Assembly (NCBI RefSeq): GCF_000725485.1
Contig: NZ_JOAG01000011.1
Coordinates: 62,001-126,000, forward strand
DNA length: 64,000 nucleotides
Direction: 5' to 3'
Origin: Nonomuraea candida
GTDB taxonomy: Bacteria > Actinomycetota > Actinomycetes > Streptosporangiales > Streptosporangiaceae
Made by a program: the position numbers and the translations under genes. The stretch's first letter is position 1. The number at the start of each line of letters is the position of its first letter. The notes below the pieces were generated by a model. It had not been told where the DNA came from. It saw nothing but the letters and a program-made list of their open reading frames with translations, and made no database searches. Of the stretch, positions 28,117-36,955 are shown one piece after another.

Positions 28117-29658
28117 TCACTCCACCCGGTTGCGCAGCTCCCGCTTGAGCACCTTGCCCGAGGCGTTCTTCGGCAGGGCCGCCACGAACACCACCCGCTT
28201 GGGCGTCTTGAACGGCGCCAGCCGCTCGCGCAGGAACCCGATCAGCTCCTCGGCCGTCGCCTCGGCCCCCTCGCGCAGCACCACCGCGGCCGTCACCGCC
28301 TCGATCCACTTCTCGTCCGGCACGCCGAACACCGCCGCCTCCGCGACCGCCGGATGCCGGTAGAGCGCCTCCTCGACCTCGCGGCCGGCCACGTTCTCGC
28401 CACCTGACTTGATCATGTCCTTCTTCCTGTCCACCACCGACAGGTAGCCGTCGGCGTCCATGACGCCCAGGTCGCCGCTGTGGAACCAGCCGCCGCGGAA
28501 CGCCTCGGCGGTCTTGTCCGGGTCGTTCCAGTAGCCGAGCATCGCGTGCGGGCTGCGGTGCACGATCTCGCCGACCACGCCGGGCGGCACCGGCTCGCCG
28601 GCGTCGTCCACGATCCGGGTCTCGACGTTCAGCGCGGGCCGGCCGGCCGAGCCGAGCCGGGTGAGCTGCTCGTCGGGGCCGAGGATGGTGGCGACGGGGG
28701 CCATCTCGGTCTGGCCGTAGAAGTTGAACAGCCGCACGCCGGGCAGGCGCGCGGCGATCTCCTTCAGCACCTCCACCGGCATGATCGAGGCGCCGTAGTA
28801 GCCCTTGCGCAGCGACGACAGGTCACGGCGGTCGAAGTCGGGGTGGCGCAGCAGCGAGATCCAGACCGTCGGCGGGCAGAACAGCTTGGTGGCGCGCTCG
28901 CCCTCGATCGTGGCCAGGATCGCCGCGGGGCTCGGGCCGGGCAGGATGATGTTGGTGGCGCCCAGGTAGACGCCCGGCATCAGGAAGCAGTGCAGCTGCG
29001 CGCAGTGATAGAGGGGCAGGGCGTGCACCTCGACGTCGTCGTGGCTCATCTCGCCGTCCACGACGCAGGTGGCGTACTGCGCGATCAGGCTCCTGCTCGA
29101 CAGCGTGGCGCCCTTGGGGCGGGACTCGGTGCCGCTGGTGTACATGAGCTGGATCGGGTCGTCGTCGGCGATCTCCACCCGCGGCTCGGAGGCGTCGTCG
29201 AAGGCGGCCCAGGCGGTGAACGGCTCCCAGCCGTCCCGGGCGGCGCCGATCACGCCGCGCACGGCGATCCGGTCGGTGACCGCCGCCGCGGCCACCGGCA
29301 GCAGCGCCTCCTCGGCCAGCAGGCCGGTCGCGCCGGAGTGGTCGAGGACGTAGGCCACCTCGTCGGCGCCGAGCATGAAGTTGACCGGCACGGAGATCGC
29401 CCCGAGCCGCGCCAGCGCGAAGTACGCGACCACGAAGGCGTGGTTGTTGTGACTGAAGATCGCGAACCGGTCGCCCTTGCCCACGCCCCGCGCGGCCAGG
29501 GCGTTGGCCGTCCTGTTCACGACCTGGTCGAGGTCGGCGTAGCTCTGGCGCAGGTCGCCGAAGACGATCGCGGTCTTGGCGGGGTGGCGGGCGGCCGAGC
29601 GCCGCAGGAGGTCACCGATGGCGTGCTGACGGATCATGGGGGGTGCCCCTTCACTCAC
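28117..29658 (-). CDS. AMP-forming acyl-CoA synthetase (FadD family)
   Basis: 513 residues. The P-loop YTSGTESRPKGATLS is at 173-187; FNFYGQTEMAP, the hinge GYLSVVDRKKDMIKSGGENV and catalytic Lys502 in LPKNASGKVLKREL are intact. It activates a carboxylic acid as acyl-AMP and transfers it to CoA; chain type cannot be told. A minus-strand TATCGT 5 nt before the GTG supports a leaderless start at 29658; an ATG seven codons later (MIRQHAIGD) is an alternative. The LLM oxidoreductase gene lies upstream on the same strand, 22 bp away. Confidence 0.9.
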   Translation of the reverse strand: MSEGAPPMIRQHAIGDLLRRSAARHPAKTAIVFGDLRQSYADLDQVVNRTANALAARGVGKGDRFAIFSHNNHAFVVAYFALARLGAISVPVNFMLGADEVAYVLDHSGATGLLAEEALLPVAAAAVTDRIAVRGVIGAARDGWEPFTAWAAFDDASEPRVEIADDDPIQLMYTSGTESRPKGATLSSRSLIAQYATCVVDGEMSHDDVEVHALPLYHCAQLHCFLMPGVYLGATNIILPGPSPAAILATIEGERATKLFCPPTVWISLLRHPDFDRRDLSSLRKGYYGASIMPVEVLKEIAARLPGVRLFNFYGQTEMAPVATILGPDEQLTRLGSAGRPALNVETRIVDDAGEPVPPGVVGEIVHRSPHAMLGYWNDPDKTAEAFRGGWFHSGDLGVMDADGYLSVVDRKKDMIKSGGENVAGREVEEALYRHPAVAEAAVFGVPDEKWIEAVTAAVVLREGAEATAEELIGFLRERLAPFKTPKRVVFVAALPKNASGKVLKRELRNRVE

Positions 29659-29663
29659 GCAGA

Positions 29664-29669
29664 ACGATA
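29664..29669 (-). promoter_or_regulatory. -10 hexamer, leaderless acyl-CoA ligase gene
   Basis: TATCGT on the minus strand, 5 nt before the GTG at 29658; located in the gap after the LLM oxidoreductase gene. Confidence 0.45.
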
Positions 29670-29680
29670 TTCGGGTGATC

Positions 29681-30670
29681 CTAACCCGTGAATACGGTCG
29701 CGAGCCGCCGATAGGAGTCCAGCCGCCGGTCCAGGTCGTAGGTGTTCATCGTGACCAGCACCTCGTCGGCCCCGCTCGCCTCGACCAGCGCGCTGAGCGC
29801 CACCGCGACCTCGGGCTCGGTGCCGTGGATCTTGCCCTTGAGCGTCTCCTCCAGGTAGGCCCGCTCCCGCGCCCCCGGCGCCAGCGCCGCGACCTCCTCG
29901 GCGACCTCCTCGGCGGGCACGAGCGGCGGGAAGGCCCCGCCGGTGCGCGAGCGCACCGTGGACCACGCCTCGGGCAGCTGCAGCAGCGCCGCCTCCGCCG
30001 CCGTCGGCCCGACCGCGACGTCCACCGCCACCATCACGTACGGCCGCGCCGCCCACGCCGACGGCCGGAACCCGGCGCGGTACCGCGCCACCGCGTCCAC
30101 CATCCGCGCCCCGCCGCCGATCACCATCGGCAGCCCGTGCTCCGCCGCGATGTCCGCCCCCGCCCCCATCGCCAGCACGAACACCTGTGGCCGCAGCCCC
30201 TCGGCGGGCAGCGCGTGCACCCCGGGATGCACGCTCTGCGTGCCGGTGAAATAGCCGAGCAGCTCGGCGAGCTGGTCGCCGAACCCGTCGGCGGCCTCCT
30301 TGCCGTGCCCGAGCGCCCTGCGGATGCCGCCCGTGAAACCCACGGAACGCCCCAGGCCCATGTCGATCCGGCCGGGGTGCAGCGACTCCAGCACGCCGAA
30401 CTGCTCGGCCACCACGAGCGGGCGGTGGTTGGGCAGCATCACGCCGCCGGTGCCCACCCGGATCCGTGAGGTGGCCGCGGCCACCGCCGCCGCCAGCACC
30501 GTCGGGGCCGAGCCCGCCACGCCCGGCACGCTGTGGTGCTCCGACACCCAGAACCGGTGGTAGCCGAGCTCCTCGGCCTGCCGTGCGAACCGCACGCTCT
30601 CGCGCAGCGCGGCCGCGGGGTCGGAGCCGCGCCGGACGAGTGAACGGTCGAGAATCGAGTAGGCGGTCAT
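29681..30670 (-). CDS. LLM-class flavin-dependent oxidoreductase (MsnO8-like)
   Basis: 329 residues with the single-domain luciferase-like TIM barrel: FARQAEELGYHRFWVSEHHSVPGVAGSAP, IRVGTGGVMLPNHRPLVVAEQFG and LHPGRIDMGLGRSVGFTGG. The group uses FMNH2, sometimes F420; the oxidised substrate is unknown. The ATG at 30670 starts MTAYSILDRSLV, matching relatives. In-frame upstream codons up to 30703 lack a good ribosome site. It lies between the class IV aminotransferase gene and the acyl-CoA ligase gene on the same strand. Confidence 0.87.
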   Translation of the reverse strand: MTAYSILDRSLVRRGSDPAAALRESVRFARQAEELGYHRFWVSEHHSVPGVAGSAPTVLAAAVAAATSRIRVGTGGVMLPNHRPLVVAEQFGVLESLHPGRIDMGLGRSVGFTGGIRRALGHGKEAADGFGDQLAELLGYFTGTQSVHPGVHALPAEGLRPQVFVLAMGAGADIAAEHGLPMVIGGGARMVDAVARYRAGFRPSAWAARPYVMVAVDVAVGPTAAEAALLQLPEAWSTVRSRTGGAFPPLVPAEEVAEEVAALAPGARERAYLEETLKGKIHGTEPEVAVALSALVEASGADEVLVTMNTYDLDRRLDSYRRLATVFTG

Positions 30671-30699
30671 GTACGGGTGCAACACCCCCGCCGCCCGGA

Positions 30700-31575
30700 T
30701 CAATCCAGCGGATCGCCCGCAATGCCGTCGTAGTACGCGAGCAGCCGCTTCAACAGCCCCTCGTCGACGCTCAGCGGCACCCCGGCCACGCTGCCGACCG
30801 GCATCACGCCCCAGGAGTTGCAGAGGAAGACCAGGTCGAACCCGCTCAGGTCGGCCACCCTCAGCGGGCGGCGCTCCTGCGGCACGTCCAGGCGCTCCAG
30901 CAGCCGCATGGTGATCCCGTGCAGCATCGGCGCGTCCGGCCAGACCAGCCGGCCGCCGGCGAAGCCGCCCAGGTTGGTGATCGAGCCCTCGCTGATCAGG
31001 CCGTCCTCGGTGGTCAGCAGCGCCTCGCCGTAGCCCGCGCGCCGCGCCGTACGGAGGATGTGGGCCTGCTGGAAGCCGCCCGCCTGCTTGATGTGCGGCA
31101 GGTAGCGCTGGTAGACGACCGGCCGCACGCTCAGCGGGCGGGGGAGCGGCGCGTGGGGCGGGCCCGCGCTGACGACGACGCGCGGCGGCTCGGCCTCCAG
31201 CACGTAGACCCGGACGCTCGCGTCGCGGAGGCGGGTGTCCAGGACGCGAGCGTCCGGGACGCCGTCGCCCCGGGCCGTGCCGTCGCCCGACGCTGTGCCG
31301 TCACCGGGCGCCGGGTCGCGGTCGGGCGCCGGGTCGCGGTCGGGCGCCGGGCCGCCGTCCAGCGCCGTGCGGATCGCGGCGAGCACCGCGGCCCGGTCGA
31401 CGCCGGTCCCGAACAGCTCGCGGTTGGCGCTGTCGAGCCGCTCCAGGTGCAGGTCGAGCCCGCGCACCCGGCGGTCCCTGACCTGCATGGCGGTGAAGTG
31501 GCCGTAACGGGACTCCACCAGGAACCGCGCGTCACCGTCCAGCAGCCTGCCCTCGCTCGCGGCCCGCTCGATCAC
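30700..31575 (-). CDS. class IV aminotransferase (branched-chain / ADC-lyase-like)
   Basis: 291 residues. Fold-type IV PLP enzyme: Lys163 in YLPHIKQAGGFQQA, Glu196 in GLISEGSITNLGG, and the late LERLDVPQERRPL region. It could be a branched-chain aminotransferase-like enzyme or an aminodeoxychorismate lyase. The GTG at 31575 is preferred because GGAGGAGG lies 5 nt upstream and a TAGGCT hexamer sits just before the alternative ATG at 31623. A low-complexity insert (PAPDRDPAPDRDPAPGDGT) made of 15-18 bp repeats interrupts the domain boundary near residue 75-105. Confidence 0.82.
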   Translation of the reverse strand: MIERAASEGRLLDGDARFLVESRYGHFTAMQVRDRRVRGLDLHLERLDSANRELFGTGVDRAAVLAAIRTALDGGPAPDRDPAPDRDPAPGDGTASGDGTARGDGVPDARVLDTRLRDASVRVYVLEAEPPRVVVSAGPPHAPLPRPLSVRPVVYQRYLPHIKQAGGFQQAHILRTARRAGYGEALLTTEDGLISEGSITNLGGFAGGRLVWPDAPMLHGITMRLLERLDVPQERRPLRVADLSGFDLVFLCNSWGVMPVGSVAGVPLSVDEGLLKRLLAYYDGIAGDPLD

Positions 31576-31634
31576 GGCCACCTCCTCCTCCGCCTCCTCG
31601 CGCACCGGCCCTCGCGCGCCCATAGCCTAAGGCG

Positions 31635-32690
31635 TCACTTGACGTAGATCCCGATCGCCCAGTTCACCGGCCGGCTCGTGTGCTCGCCCCAGCTCCCGAT
31701 CCGCGCGCTGATCCGCACCTTCCGCCCCCTGGGCACCGGGAACTCGCTCATCGCCGCCGGGAACGGGCCCTTCTTCCACACGCCGCACCCGGGGGTGGAG
31801 GAGGCCGGCTTCCCGTCGACGGTGAACGTGAACCACAACCGGTCGGCCAGGTCGCCCGTGCAGAGCTGCTCGATGCCGATCTTGCCGCCCCGGCTGACGA
31901 CCTCGGCCTCGACGGAGGCGTCCGCCGGGTACCGGCCCGTCGCCAGGCGGGCCAGCTTCATGCCGCCCAGCCGGTCGGGCAAGGTCCTGACGGGCTCGGG
32001 GGTGACCGGCCGGTCCGGCGGCGTCCACTCGTAGATCCCCAGGCTCCAGTCGGCGGGCCTCTCCTTGGCCGGCACGCACGGCCCGTCCTTCTTCTCGAAG
32101 ACGCAGCCCCGGCCGACGGTCGTGGTGTCGAACGTGACCGTGACCTCCTTGGCGCCCTCCGGCACCGTCAGCGGCCGGAGCTGCATGCCGTCCGGGCACG
32201 GCGAGAACCGGTGGGAGCCGGAGTTCCTGCCGTTCACGAGGAACCGCGGCGTGGCCGCGCCGAACTCGCCGTCGCACACCCCGGCCACGTCCAGGGGCAG
32301 CCCGGAGACCGGGACCGTCACCGACGCCCTCTTCTCGCCGCCGTGGGTGATCGCGGTCGTGGTCAGGCGGCGGTACCGGGTGCCGTCGGGCGCGGTGAAC
32401 CGCTCGGGCAGGCTGCGCTCCGCCCGCGCCGACGCCGACGCCGACGCCGACGGCTCGGCGGCCGGCCGGGTCAGCGCCGTCGTCTCGCGCGGCTCCGCCT
32501 CGTCGGCGCCCGGCAGCAGGGCGACGGCCACCGTCACGGCCGCCACCGCCGCCGTCGCGCCCGCCGCCGTCCGCCTGCGCCGGCGCCGCCTGCGGATGCG
32601 GGCGCGGACCTCGTCGTGGCGGTACGGGTTCGCGGGCGAGGGACCGCCGGCCCGTTCCCGCAGGACGTCACGCAGGTCTTGCACGCTCAT
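31635..32690 (-). CDS. membrane-anchored protein coupled to the SigE-type sigma factor
   Basis: 351 residues. A short cytoplasmic N-terminus (MSVQDLRDVLRERAG), an Arg block (RARIRRRRRRRR), one TM helix (about 45-62: TAAGATAAVAAVTVAVALL) and a large extracytoplasmic domain with paired Cys residues (CDGEFGAATPRF, SPCPDGMQL, GRGCVFEKKDGPC, EQLCTGD, GCGVWKK). The membrane topology and ATGA overlap with the sigma gene fit an anti-sigma or sensor partner, but no zinc anti-sigma motif (HxxxCxxC) is present. The outer domain appears to contain two beta-sandwich repeats ending in W..GIY (SLGIYEW and WAIGIYVK). Confidence 0.75.
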   Translation of the reverse strand: MSVQDLRDVLRERAGGPSPANPYRHDEVRARIRRRRRRRRTAAGATAAVAAVTVAVALLPGADEAEPRETTALTRPAAEPSASASASARAERSLPERFTAPDGTRYRRLTTTAITHGGEKRASVTVPVSGLPLDVAGVCDGEFGAATPRFLVNGRNSGSHRFSPCPDGMQLRPLTVPEGAKEVTVTFDTTTVGRGCVFEKKDGPCVPAKERPADWSLGIYEWTPPDRPVTPEPVRTLPDRLGGMKLARLATGRYPADASVEAEVVSRGGKIGIEQLCTGDLADRLWFTFTVDGKPASSTPGCGVWKKGPFPAAMSEFPVPRGRKVRISARIGSWGEHTSRPVNWAIGIYVK

Positions 32691-33166
32691 CGGCGCAGCT
32701 CCTTCACGATCGACTCGTCCACTCGCAGCTTCGCCAGCGCCTTGGCCGTCTGGCTCTTGACCGTGCCCTCCTGGCAGCCGAGCACCCGGGCCACCTCGCT
32801 GACCGGCAGGTCCTCGTAGAACCGCAGCACGATCACCGCCCGCTGCTTGGCGGGCAGGCGGCCGACGGCCCGCCACAACTCCTCGCCCTCGCCCGCCGCG
32901 TCATGCACCGCCCCTTCGGGCAGGTCGTCGCTGGGCAGCTCCCTGCGCCAGCGCCGCCGCCACCAGGACGTGTACGTGGTCACCAGCACCCTGCGCACGT
33001 ACGGCTCGGGCTCGTCGATGCCCGGCCAGGCGAACCACGCCTTGGCCAGCGACTCCTGCAGCAGGTCCTCCGCGACGCCCCAGTCCCTGGTCAGCAGGTA
33101 CGCAGTACGTAACAACCGATCCGACCTCGTCACCACGAAGTCCTGAAATATCGCCCTATCCGCCAA
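32687..33166 (-). CDS. SigE-family ECF RNA polymerase sigma factor
   Basis: 159 residues. Region 2 reads LLRTAYLLTRDWGVAEDLLQESLAKAWFAW; region 4 reads LPAKQRAVIVLRFYEDLPVSEVARVLGCQEGTVKSQTAKALAKLR. This is the short SigE-type (SCO-like) ECF group typical of actinomycetes. It begins with TTG at 33166 (MADRAIFQDFVVTRSDRLL). Its stop overlaps the ATG of the membrane protein gene by 4 bp, the usual coupling of a sigma factor with its regulator. Confidence 0.9.
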   Translation of the reverse strand: MADRAIFQDFVVTRSDRLLRTAYLLTRDWGVAEDLLQESLAKAWFAWPGIDEPEPYVRRVLVTTYTSWWRRRWRRELPSDDLPEGAVHDAAGEGEELWRAVGRLPAKQRAVIVLRFYEDLPVSEVARVLGCQEGTVKSQTAKALAKLRVDESIVKELRR

Positions 33167-33278
33167 CTTGACGCGCCTCCTGTGAACACCGGCTGCCGGT
33201 AGTGACGCATCGACCGCCGGACCAGGTTGCCCGCCCCCGGCCGCCCTGTTCCAGCCCGGCCCGTCCCGGGTCGCCCGC

Positions 33279-33328
33279 GTCGCTCCGCCCGTACCGGGAG
33301 GAGGTCGCTCCGCCCGTACCGGAAGGAG
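33279..33328. repeat. 25-bp x2 tandem repeat 3' of the cyclase gene
   Basis: Two adjacent copies (33279-33303 and 33304-33328; 24/25 identical) just downstream of the cyclase stop at 33335. No protein-coding role is evident. Confidence 0.85.
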
Positions 33329-33334
33329 GGGGTG

Positions 33335-34306
33335 TCAGGGGGTTTCGGCCCGCATGAGCGTGTACGGCGCCAGCTCGCCCAGCCCGCGCACCGACAGCCG
33401 GTTGACCTCGCGCAGCCGGAAGGCCCGATCGCCCTCCAGCTCCTCCGCGAGCTGCGGGTCGGCCAGGATCGTGCCCGGCAGCGACAGCGCGGTCAGCCGG
33501 CTGGCCAGGTTGACCGTCGTGCCGAACACGTCGCCCATGCGCCAGACGACCGGCCCGGACGCCAGCCCCACCCGCAGCTCCGGCATGTCCCTGCCGCGCG
33601 CGTGCGTCTCGACCAGCCGCAGCGCGATCTCCGCCGCCACGTGCGCCTTGTCGCTGACGAACAGCACCGAGTCGCCCAGCGTCTTGACCACCCGCCCGCC
33701 GGAGGAGGTCACCACGTCGGCCGAGCGCCCCTCGAACCTGTCGATCAGCCGGGCCAGCTCGCTGCCGGTGATCTGCCTGCTCAGCCGGGTGAAGGCGACC
33801 AGGTCGGCGAACCCGACCGCCAGGCGTACGGAGCTGAGGTCCTGCTCGGCGATGCGCCCGGCGGCGGCGGCGAGCTGGCGCTGCCAGGCGTAGACCAGCA
33901 GCCGCGCCAGGTCGGGCACCACCAGCTCGGCCCGCCTGCGCCAGGCGCGCGGCCGGTCGGCCAGCGGCACGCCCGCCTTGTCGAGCGCCTCGGCGCCCAG
34001 CTCGGCCTGCGACTCGGCCAGCCTGGTCGTGGCCCGGCCCAGCGAGCGCGCCATGAGCAGCACGTGCTCCTCGTCGTAGACGCCCGAGGTCACCATGCCG
34101 ACCAGCGTCTTGAGCGCCTCGACGTCGGAGTCGGTGAACTCCACCGCGTCGTCGGGCACGTTGGCGAACCCCAGGGCACGCCAGAACCGCCGCGCGCGAT
34201 AGACCGGCACCCCCGCCATCTCGGCGACCTGGTGACTGGTGTATCGCCGCGGCTCACGCAGAAAGGCCTCTCTCAGGCCGTCCCCGTCCCCGTCCACGCG
34301 CGCCAC
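33335..34306 (-). CDS. class III adenylate/guanylate cyclase
   Basis: 323 residues. The N-terminal part (about 10-60) resembles a MerR-like helix-turn-helix (YTSHQVAEMAGVPVYRARRFWRALGF). The catalytic domain (about 155-320) has AVGFADLVAFTRLSR with metal Asp168, GGRVVKTLGDSVLFVSDK with the second metal Asp, and RVGLASGPVVWRMGDVFGTTVNLASRL. Soluble; makes cAMP or cGMP. The GTG at 34306 follows a minus-strand TATGTT by 6 nt; upstream in-frame codons to 34366 are unlikely to be translated. Confidence 0.88.
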   Translation of the reverse strand: MARVDGDGDGLREAFLREPRRYTSHQVAEMAGVPVYRARRFWRALGFANVPDDAVEFTDSDVEALKTLVGMVTSGVYDEEHVLLMARSLGRATTRLAESQAELGAEALDKAGVPLADRPRAWRRRAELVVPDLARLLVYAWQRQLAAAAGRIAEQDLSSVRLAVGFADLVAFTRLSRQITGSELARLIDRFEGRSADVVTSSGGRVVKTLGDSVLFVSDKAHVAAEIALRLVETHARGRDMPELRVGLASGPVVWRMGDVFGTTVNLASRLTALSLPGTILADPQLAEELEGDRAFRLREVNRLSVRGLGELAPYTLMRAETP

Positions 34307-34312
34307 CTGGGC

Positions 34313-34318
34313 AACATA
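34313..34318 (-). promoter_or_regulatory. -10 hexamer, leaderless cyclase gene
   Basis: TATGTT on the minus strand, 6 nt before the GTG at 34306. Confidence 0.45.
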
Positions 34319-34447
34319 ACACCCTGTGTGCCACGTCACTCCAGCAGCGCCCGCGGGGCGATTCACGCGCGGCGCCCCCGCGCGGCGGAGCGGCTCACCT
34401 GGAACCGCGCCATCGGCTCGCGCCCGCCCGGCAGGTGGTCGCTAGCC

Positions 34448-34464
34448 TACTGGTCGGATCAGTA
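34448..34464. promoter_or_regulatory. GntR/FadR-type operator in front of the peptide importer
   Basis: TACTGGTCGGATCAGTA is a near-palindrome (TACTGnTC-n-GAnCAGTA) whose core resembles TGGTC-n-GACCA sites of FadR-subfamily GntR regulators. It overlaps a good -10, TACACT (34463-34468), upstream of the SBP start at 34488, so a bound protein would repress. Confidence 0.5.
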
Positions 34465-34487
34465 CACTAGCCAGGAGGCTGTAGGAC

Positions 34488-35987
34488 ATGAGGCGCATCG
34501 GGATCTGGATCGCCGCGGGCGGTCTCCTGCTGGCCACCGCCTGCGGCGGCGACGGGGGAGGCACCGGTGGCGGCGCCGGAGACGCCGCCCGCGCGTCGTC
34601 GTTGTCGGTCGGGTTCGTGGCCGAGCCGGCGAACCTCGACTTCACCTCCACCGAGGGCGCCGCCATCCCGCAGGCGCTGCTCGTCAACGTCTACGAGGGC
34701 CTGGTCAAGCTCGACCAGGCGGGCCGGATCGTGCCGCTGCTGGCCGAGAAGTGGGACGTCTCCGGCGACCGCAGGACCTACACGTTCACCCTGCGACCCA
34801 ACGTGAGGTTCACCAACGGCGCGCCGTTCACGGCCGACGACGTGGTGTTCTCGCTGGACCGGGTCAGGACGGACTGGAAGCTCAAGATCAAGTCGCAGCT
34901 CGACGTCATCGACGAGGTCGAGAAGAAGGACGACACCACCGTCGTCGTCACGCTCAAGCGGCCCAGCAACGGCTTCCTCTACTCGATGGCCACCAGGCTC
35001 GGTGCCATGTTCAGCCGCACCGGGGTCGCCGACCTGGCCAACAAGCCCGTCGGCACGGGGCCGTACGTGCTGGGCTCCTGGCGGCGCGGCGACTCCATCA
35101 GGCTGGCGGTCAACCCCTCCTACTGGGGTGCCAAGCCGCCGCTGTCGGCGATCACGCTGAAATACTTCAAGGACGCCACGGCGATGAACAACGCGCTGCT
35201 CACGGGTGGCATCGACGTCATCTCCAGCGTGCAGGCCCCCGAGTCGCTGCAGCAGTTCGCCGACCCCGGCCGGTTCGTCACCGTCGAGGGCACCACCAAC
35301 GGCGAGGTGGTGCTGTCGATGAACAACGGCCGCCCGCCCTTCGACGACAAGAAGGTCAGGCAGGCCGTCCGGCACGCCATCGACCACAAGGCGCTGCTCG
35401 ACACCGCCTGGGCCGGGCGCGGGCAGCTCATCGGCTCGATGGTGCCGCCCACCGACCCCTGGTACGAAGACCGCACCGGCGACTACCCCTACGACCCGGC
35501 CAGGGCCAAGGAGCTGCTCGGCGGCAGGACGTTCACCGTCAAGATGCGCATCCCCAACCTGCCGTACGCGGTCAACAGCGCCCAGGTCGTCAAGTCGCAG
35601 CTCGCCCAGGTCGGCATCACGGCCGACATCGAGCCGCTGGAGTTCCCCGCCCGCTGGCTGGACCAGGTGTTCACCAAGGGCGACTATGACCTGTCCATCA
35701 TCAACCACGTCGAACCCCGCGACATGGGCATTTTTGCCGACAAGTCGTACTACTTCCGTTACGACAACCCCGAATTCGGCAAGCTGCTCGCCTCCGCCGA
35801 CGAGGGCACCGAACAGCAGCAGGCCGACGACCTCAAGCAGGCCGCCAAGCTGCTGTCCGAGGACGCCGCGGCCGACTGGCTCTTCCTGTTCCCGAACCTG
35901 ATCGTGGCGAAGAAGGGCGTCACCGGGCTGCCGAAGAACGCCATCGCGGAGTCCTTCGACTTCACCGCGCTCGCCAGGCAACCGTGA
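34488..35987 (+). CDS. oligopeptide ABC transporter substrate-binding lipoprotein
   Basis: 499 residues. Lipobox LLATAC with Cys19, then a Gly-rich linker. The SBP_bac_5 fold shows LSVGFVAEPANLDF, YTFTLRPNVRFTNGAPFTADDVVFSLDRV, VGTGPYVLGSWRRGDSIRL, NPSYWGAKPPLSAITLKYFKD and VRQAVRHAIDHKALLD. It captures a peptide or similar solute outside the membrane. It is first in a six-gene operon (34488-40942) in which all junctions overlap; its TGA overlaps the permease GTG. Confidence 0.92.
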   Translation: MRRIGIWIAAGGLLLATACGGDGGGTGGGAGDAARASSLSVGFVAEPANLDFTSTEGAAIPQALLVNVYEGLVKLDQAGRIVPLLAEKWDVSGDRRTYTFTLRPNVRFTNGAPFTADDVVFSLDRVRTDWKLKIKSQLDVIDEVEKKDDTTVVVTLKRPSNGFLYSMATRLGAMFSRTGVADLANKPVGTGPYVLGSWRRGDSIRLAVNPSYWGAKPPLSAITLKYFKDATAMNNALLTGGIDVISSVQAPESLQQFADPGRFVTVEGTTNGEVVLSMNNGRPPFDDKKVRQAVRHAIDHKALLDTAWAGRGQLIGSMVPPTDPWYEDRTGDYPYDPARAKELLGGRTFTVKMRIPNLPYAVNSAQVVKSQLAQVGITADIEPLEFPARWLDQVFTKGDYDLSIINHVEPRDMGIFADKSYYFRYDNPEFGKLLASADEGTEQQQADDLKQAAKLLSEDAAADWLFLFPNLIVAKKGVTGLPKNAIAESFDFTALARQP

Positions 35988-36955
35988 CCCCGCCCAACCC
36001 GGGTCCGGCCGGGGCGGCGGCGCCGTACCTCGTCAAGCGGGTGGCGGTGCTGCTCGCCAGCACCGCCGTGGCCGCCGTGGCGGTCTTCGCGTTCATGGCG
36101 CTGCTGCCCGGCGACCCGGCCGAGATCGCGCTGGGCGTCAACGCCACCCCCGAGGCGGTGGCCGAGCTGCGCCGCCAGTTCGGCACCGACCGGCCGCCCG
36201 CCGTGCGCTTCCTCGACTGGTTCGGCGGCCTGCTCCAGGGCGACTTCGGCACCTCGTACGTGACCAGCGCCCCCATCGGCCCGCAGATCGCCGACCGGCT
36301 CGGCGTCACGGTCGTGCTGGTGGCCGGCGGCATGGCCGTGGCGCTGGCGCTGGCGGTGCCGCTGGGCACGTTCGCCGCCGTGCACCACCGCAACCCCCTC
36401 GGCGCGGCGATCAGCGCGGTCAGCCAGATCGGCATCGCGGTGCCCGCGTTCCTGGCCGGCATCCTGCTGGTGTTCGTGTTCGCGGTACGGGCCCAGGCGC
36501 TGCCGTCCGGCGGCTACGTGCCGCTCGCCGACGGGCCGGGGGAGTGGCTGCGCCACCTGCTGATGCCGTGGTTGTCGCTCGGCCTGGTGCAGGGCGCCGT
36601 GCTGACCCGGTACGTGCGCAGCGCCGTGCTCGACGTGATGCGCGAGGACTACCTGCGCACCGCCCGCGCCAAGGGCCGGGGCAGCACCGGCGCGCTGTGG
36701 CGGCACGGGCTGCGCAACGCCTCCATCCCCGTCGTCACCGTGCTCGGCCTGCAACTGGCCACGCTGCTGATCGGCGCGGTGGTGGTCGAGCGGGTCTTCG
36801 TCCTGCCCGGCCTCGGCGACCTGCTGCTCAGCGGCGTCGCGGGGCGCGACCTGCTGCTCGTCCAGGGCGTGGTGATGGTGCTGGTGGCGGCCGTCCTGCT
36901 GATCAACTTCGTGGTGGACGTGGCCTACCACCTGCTCGACCCGAGGCTGCGATGA
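35984..36955 (+). CDS. dppB: oligopeptide ABC transporter permease (DppB type)
   Basis: 323 residues, six TM helices. N-terminal PYLVKRVAVLLASTAVAAVAVF helix, periplasmic loop LPGDPAEIALGVNATPEAVAELRRQFGTDRP typical of DppB/OppB, and the EAA-like loop DYLRTARAKGRGSTGALWRHGLRNA. GTG start overlaps the SBP stop (GTGA); its stop overlaps the next ATG. It pairs with the DppC-type permease. Confidence 0.9.
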   Translation: MTPPNPGPAGAAAPYLVKRVAVLLASTAVAAVAVFAFMALLPGDPAEIALGVNATPEAVAELRRQFGTDRPPAVRFLDWFGGLLQGDFGTSYVTSAPIGPQIADRLGVTVVLVAGGMAVALALAVPLGTFAAVHHRNPLGAAISAVSQIGIAVPAFLAGILLVFVFAVRAQALPSGGYVPLADGPGEWLRHLLMPWLSLGLVQGAVLTRYVRSAVLDVMREDYLRTARAKGRGSTGALWRHGLRNASIPVVTVLGLQLATLLIGAVVVERVFVLPGLGDLLLSGVAGRDLLLVQGVVMVLVAAVLLINFVVDVAYHLLDPRLR

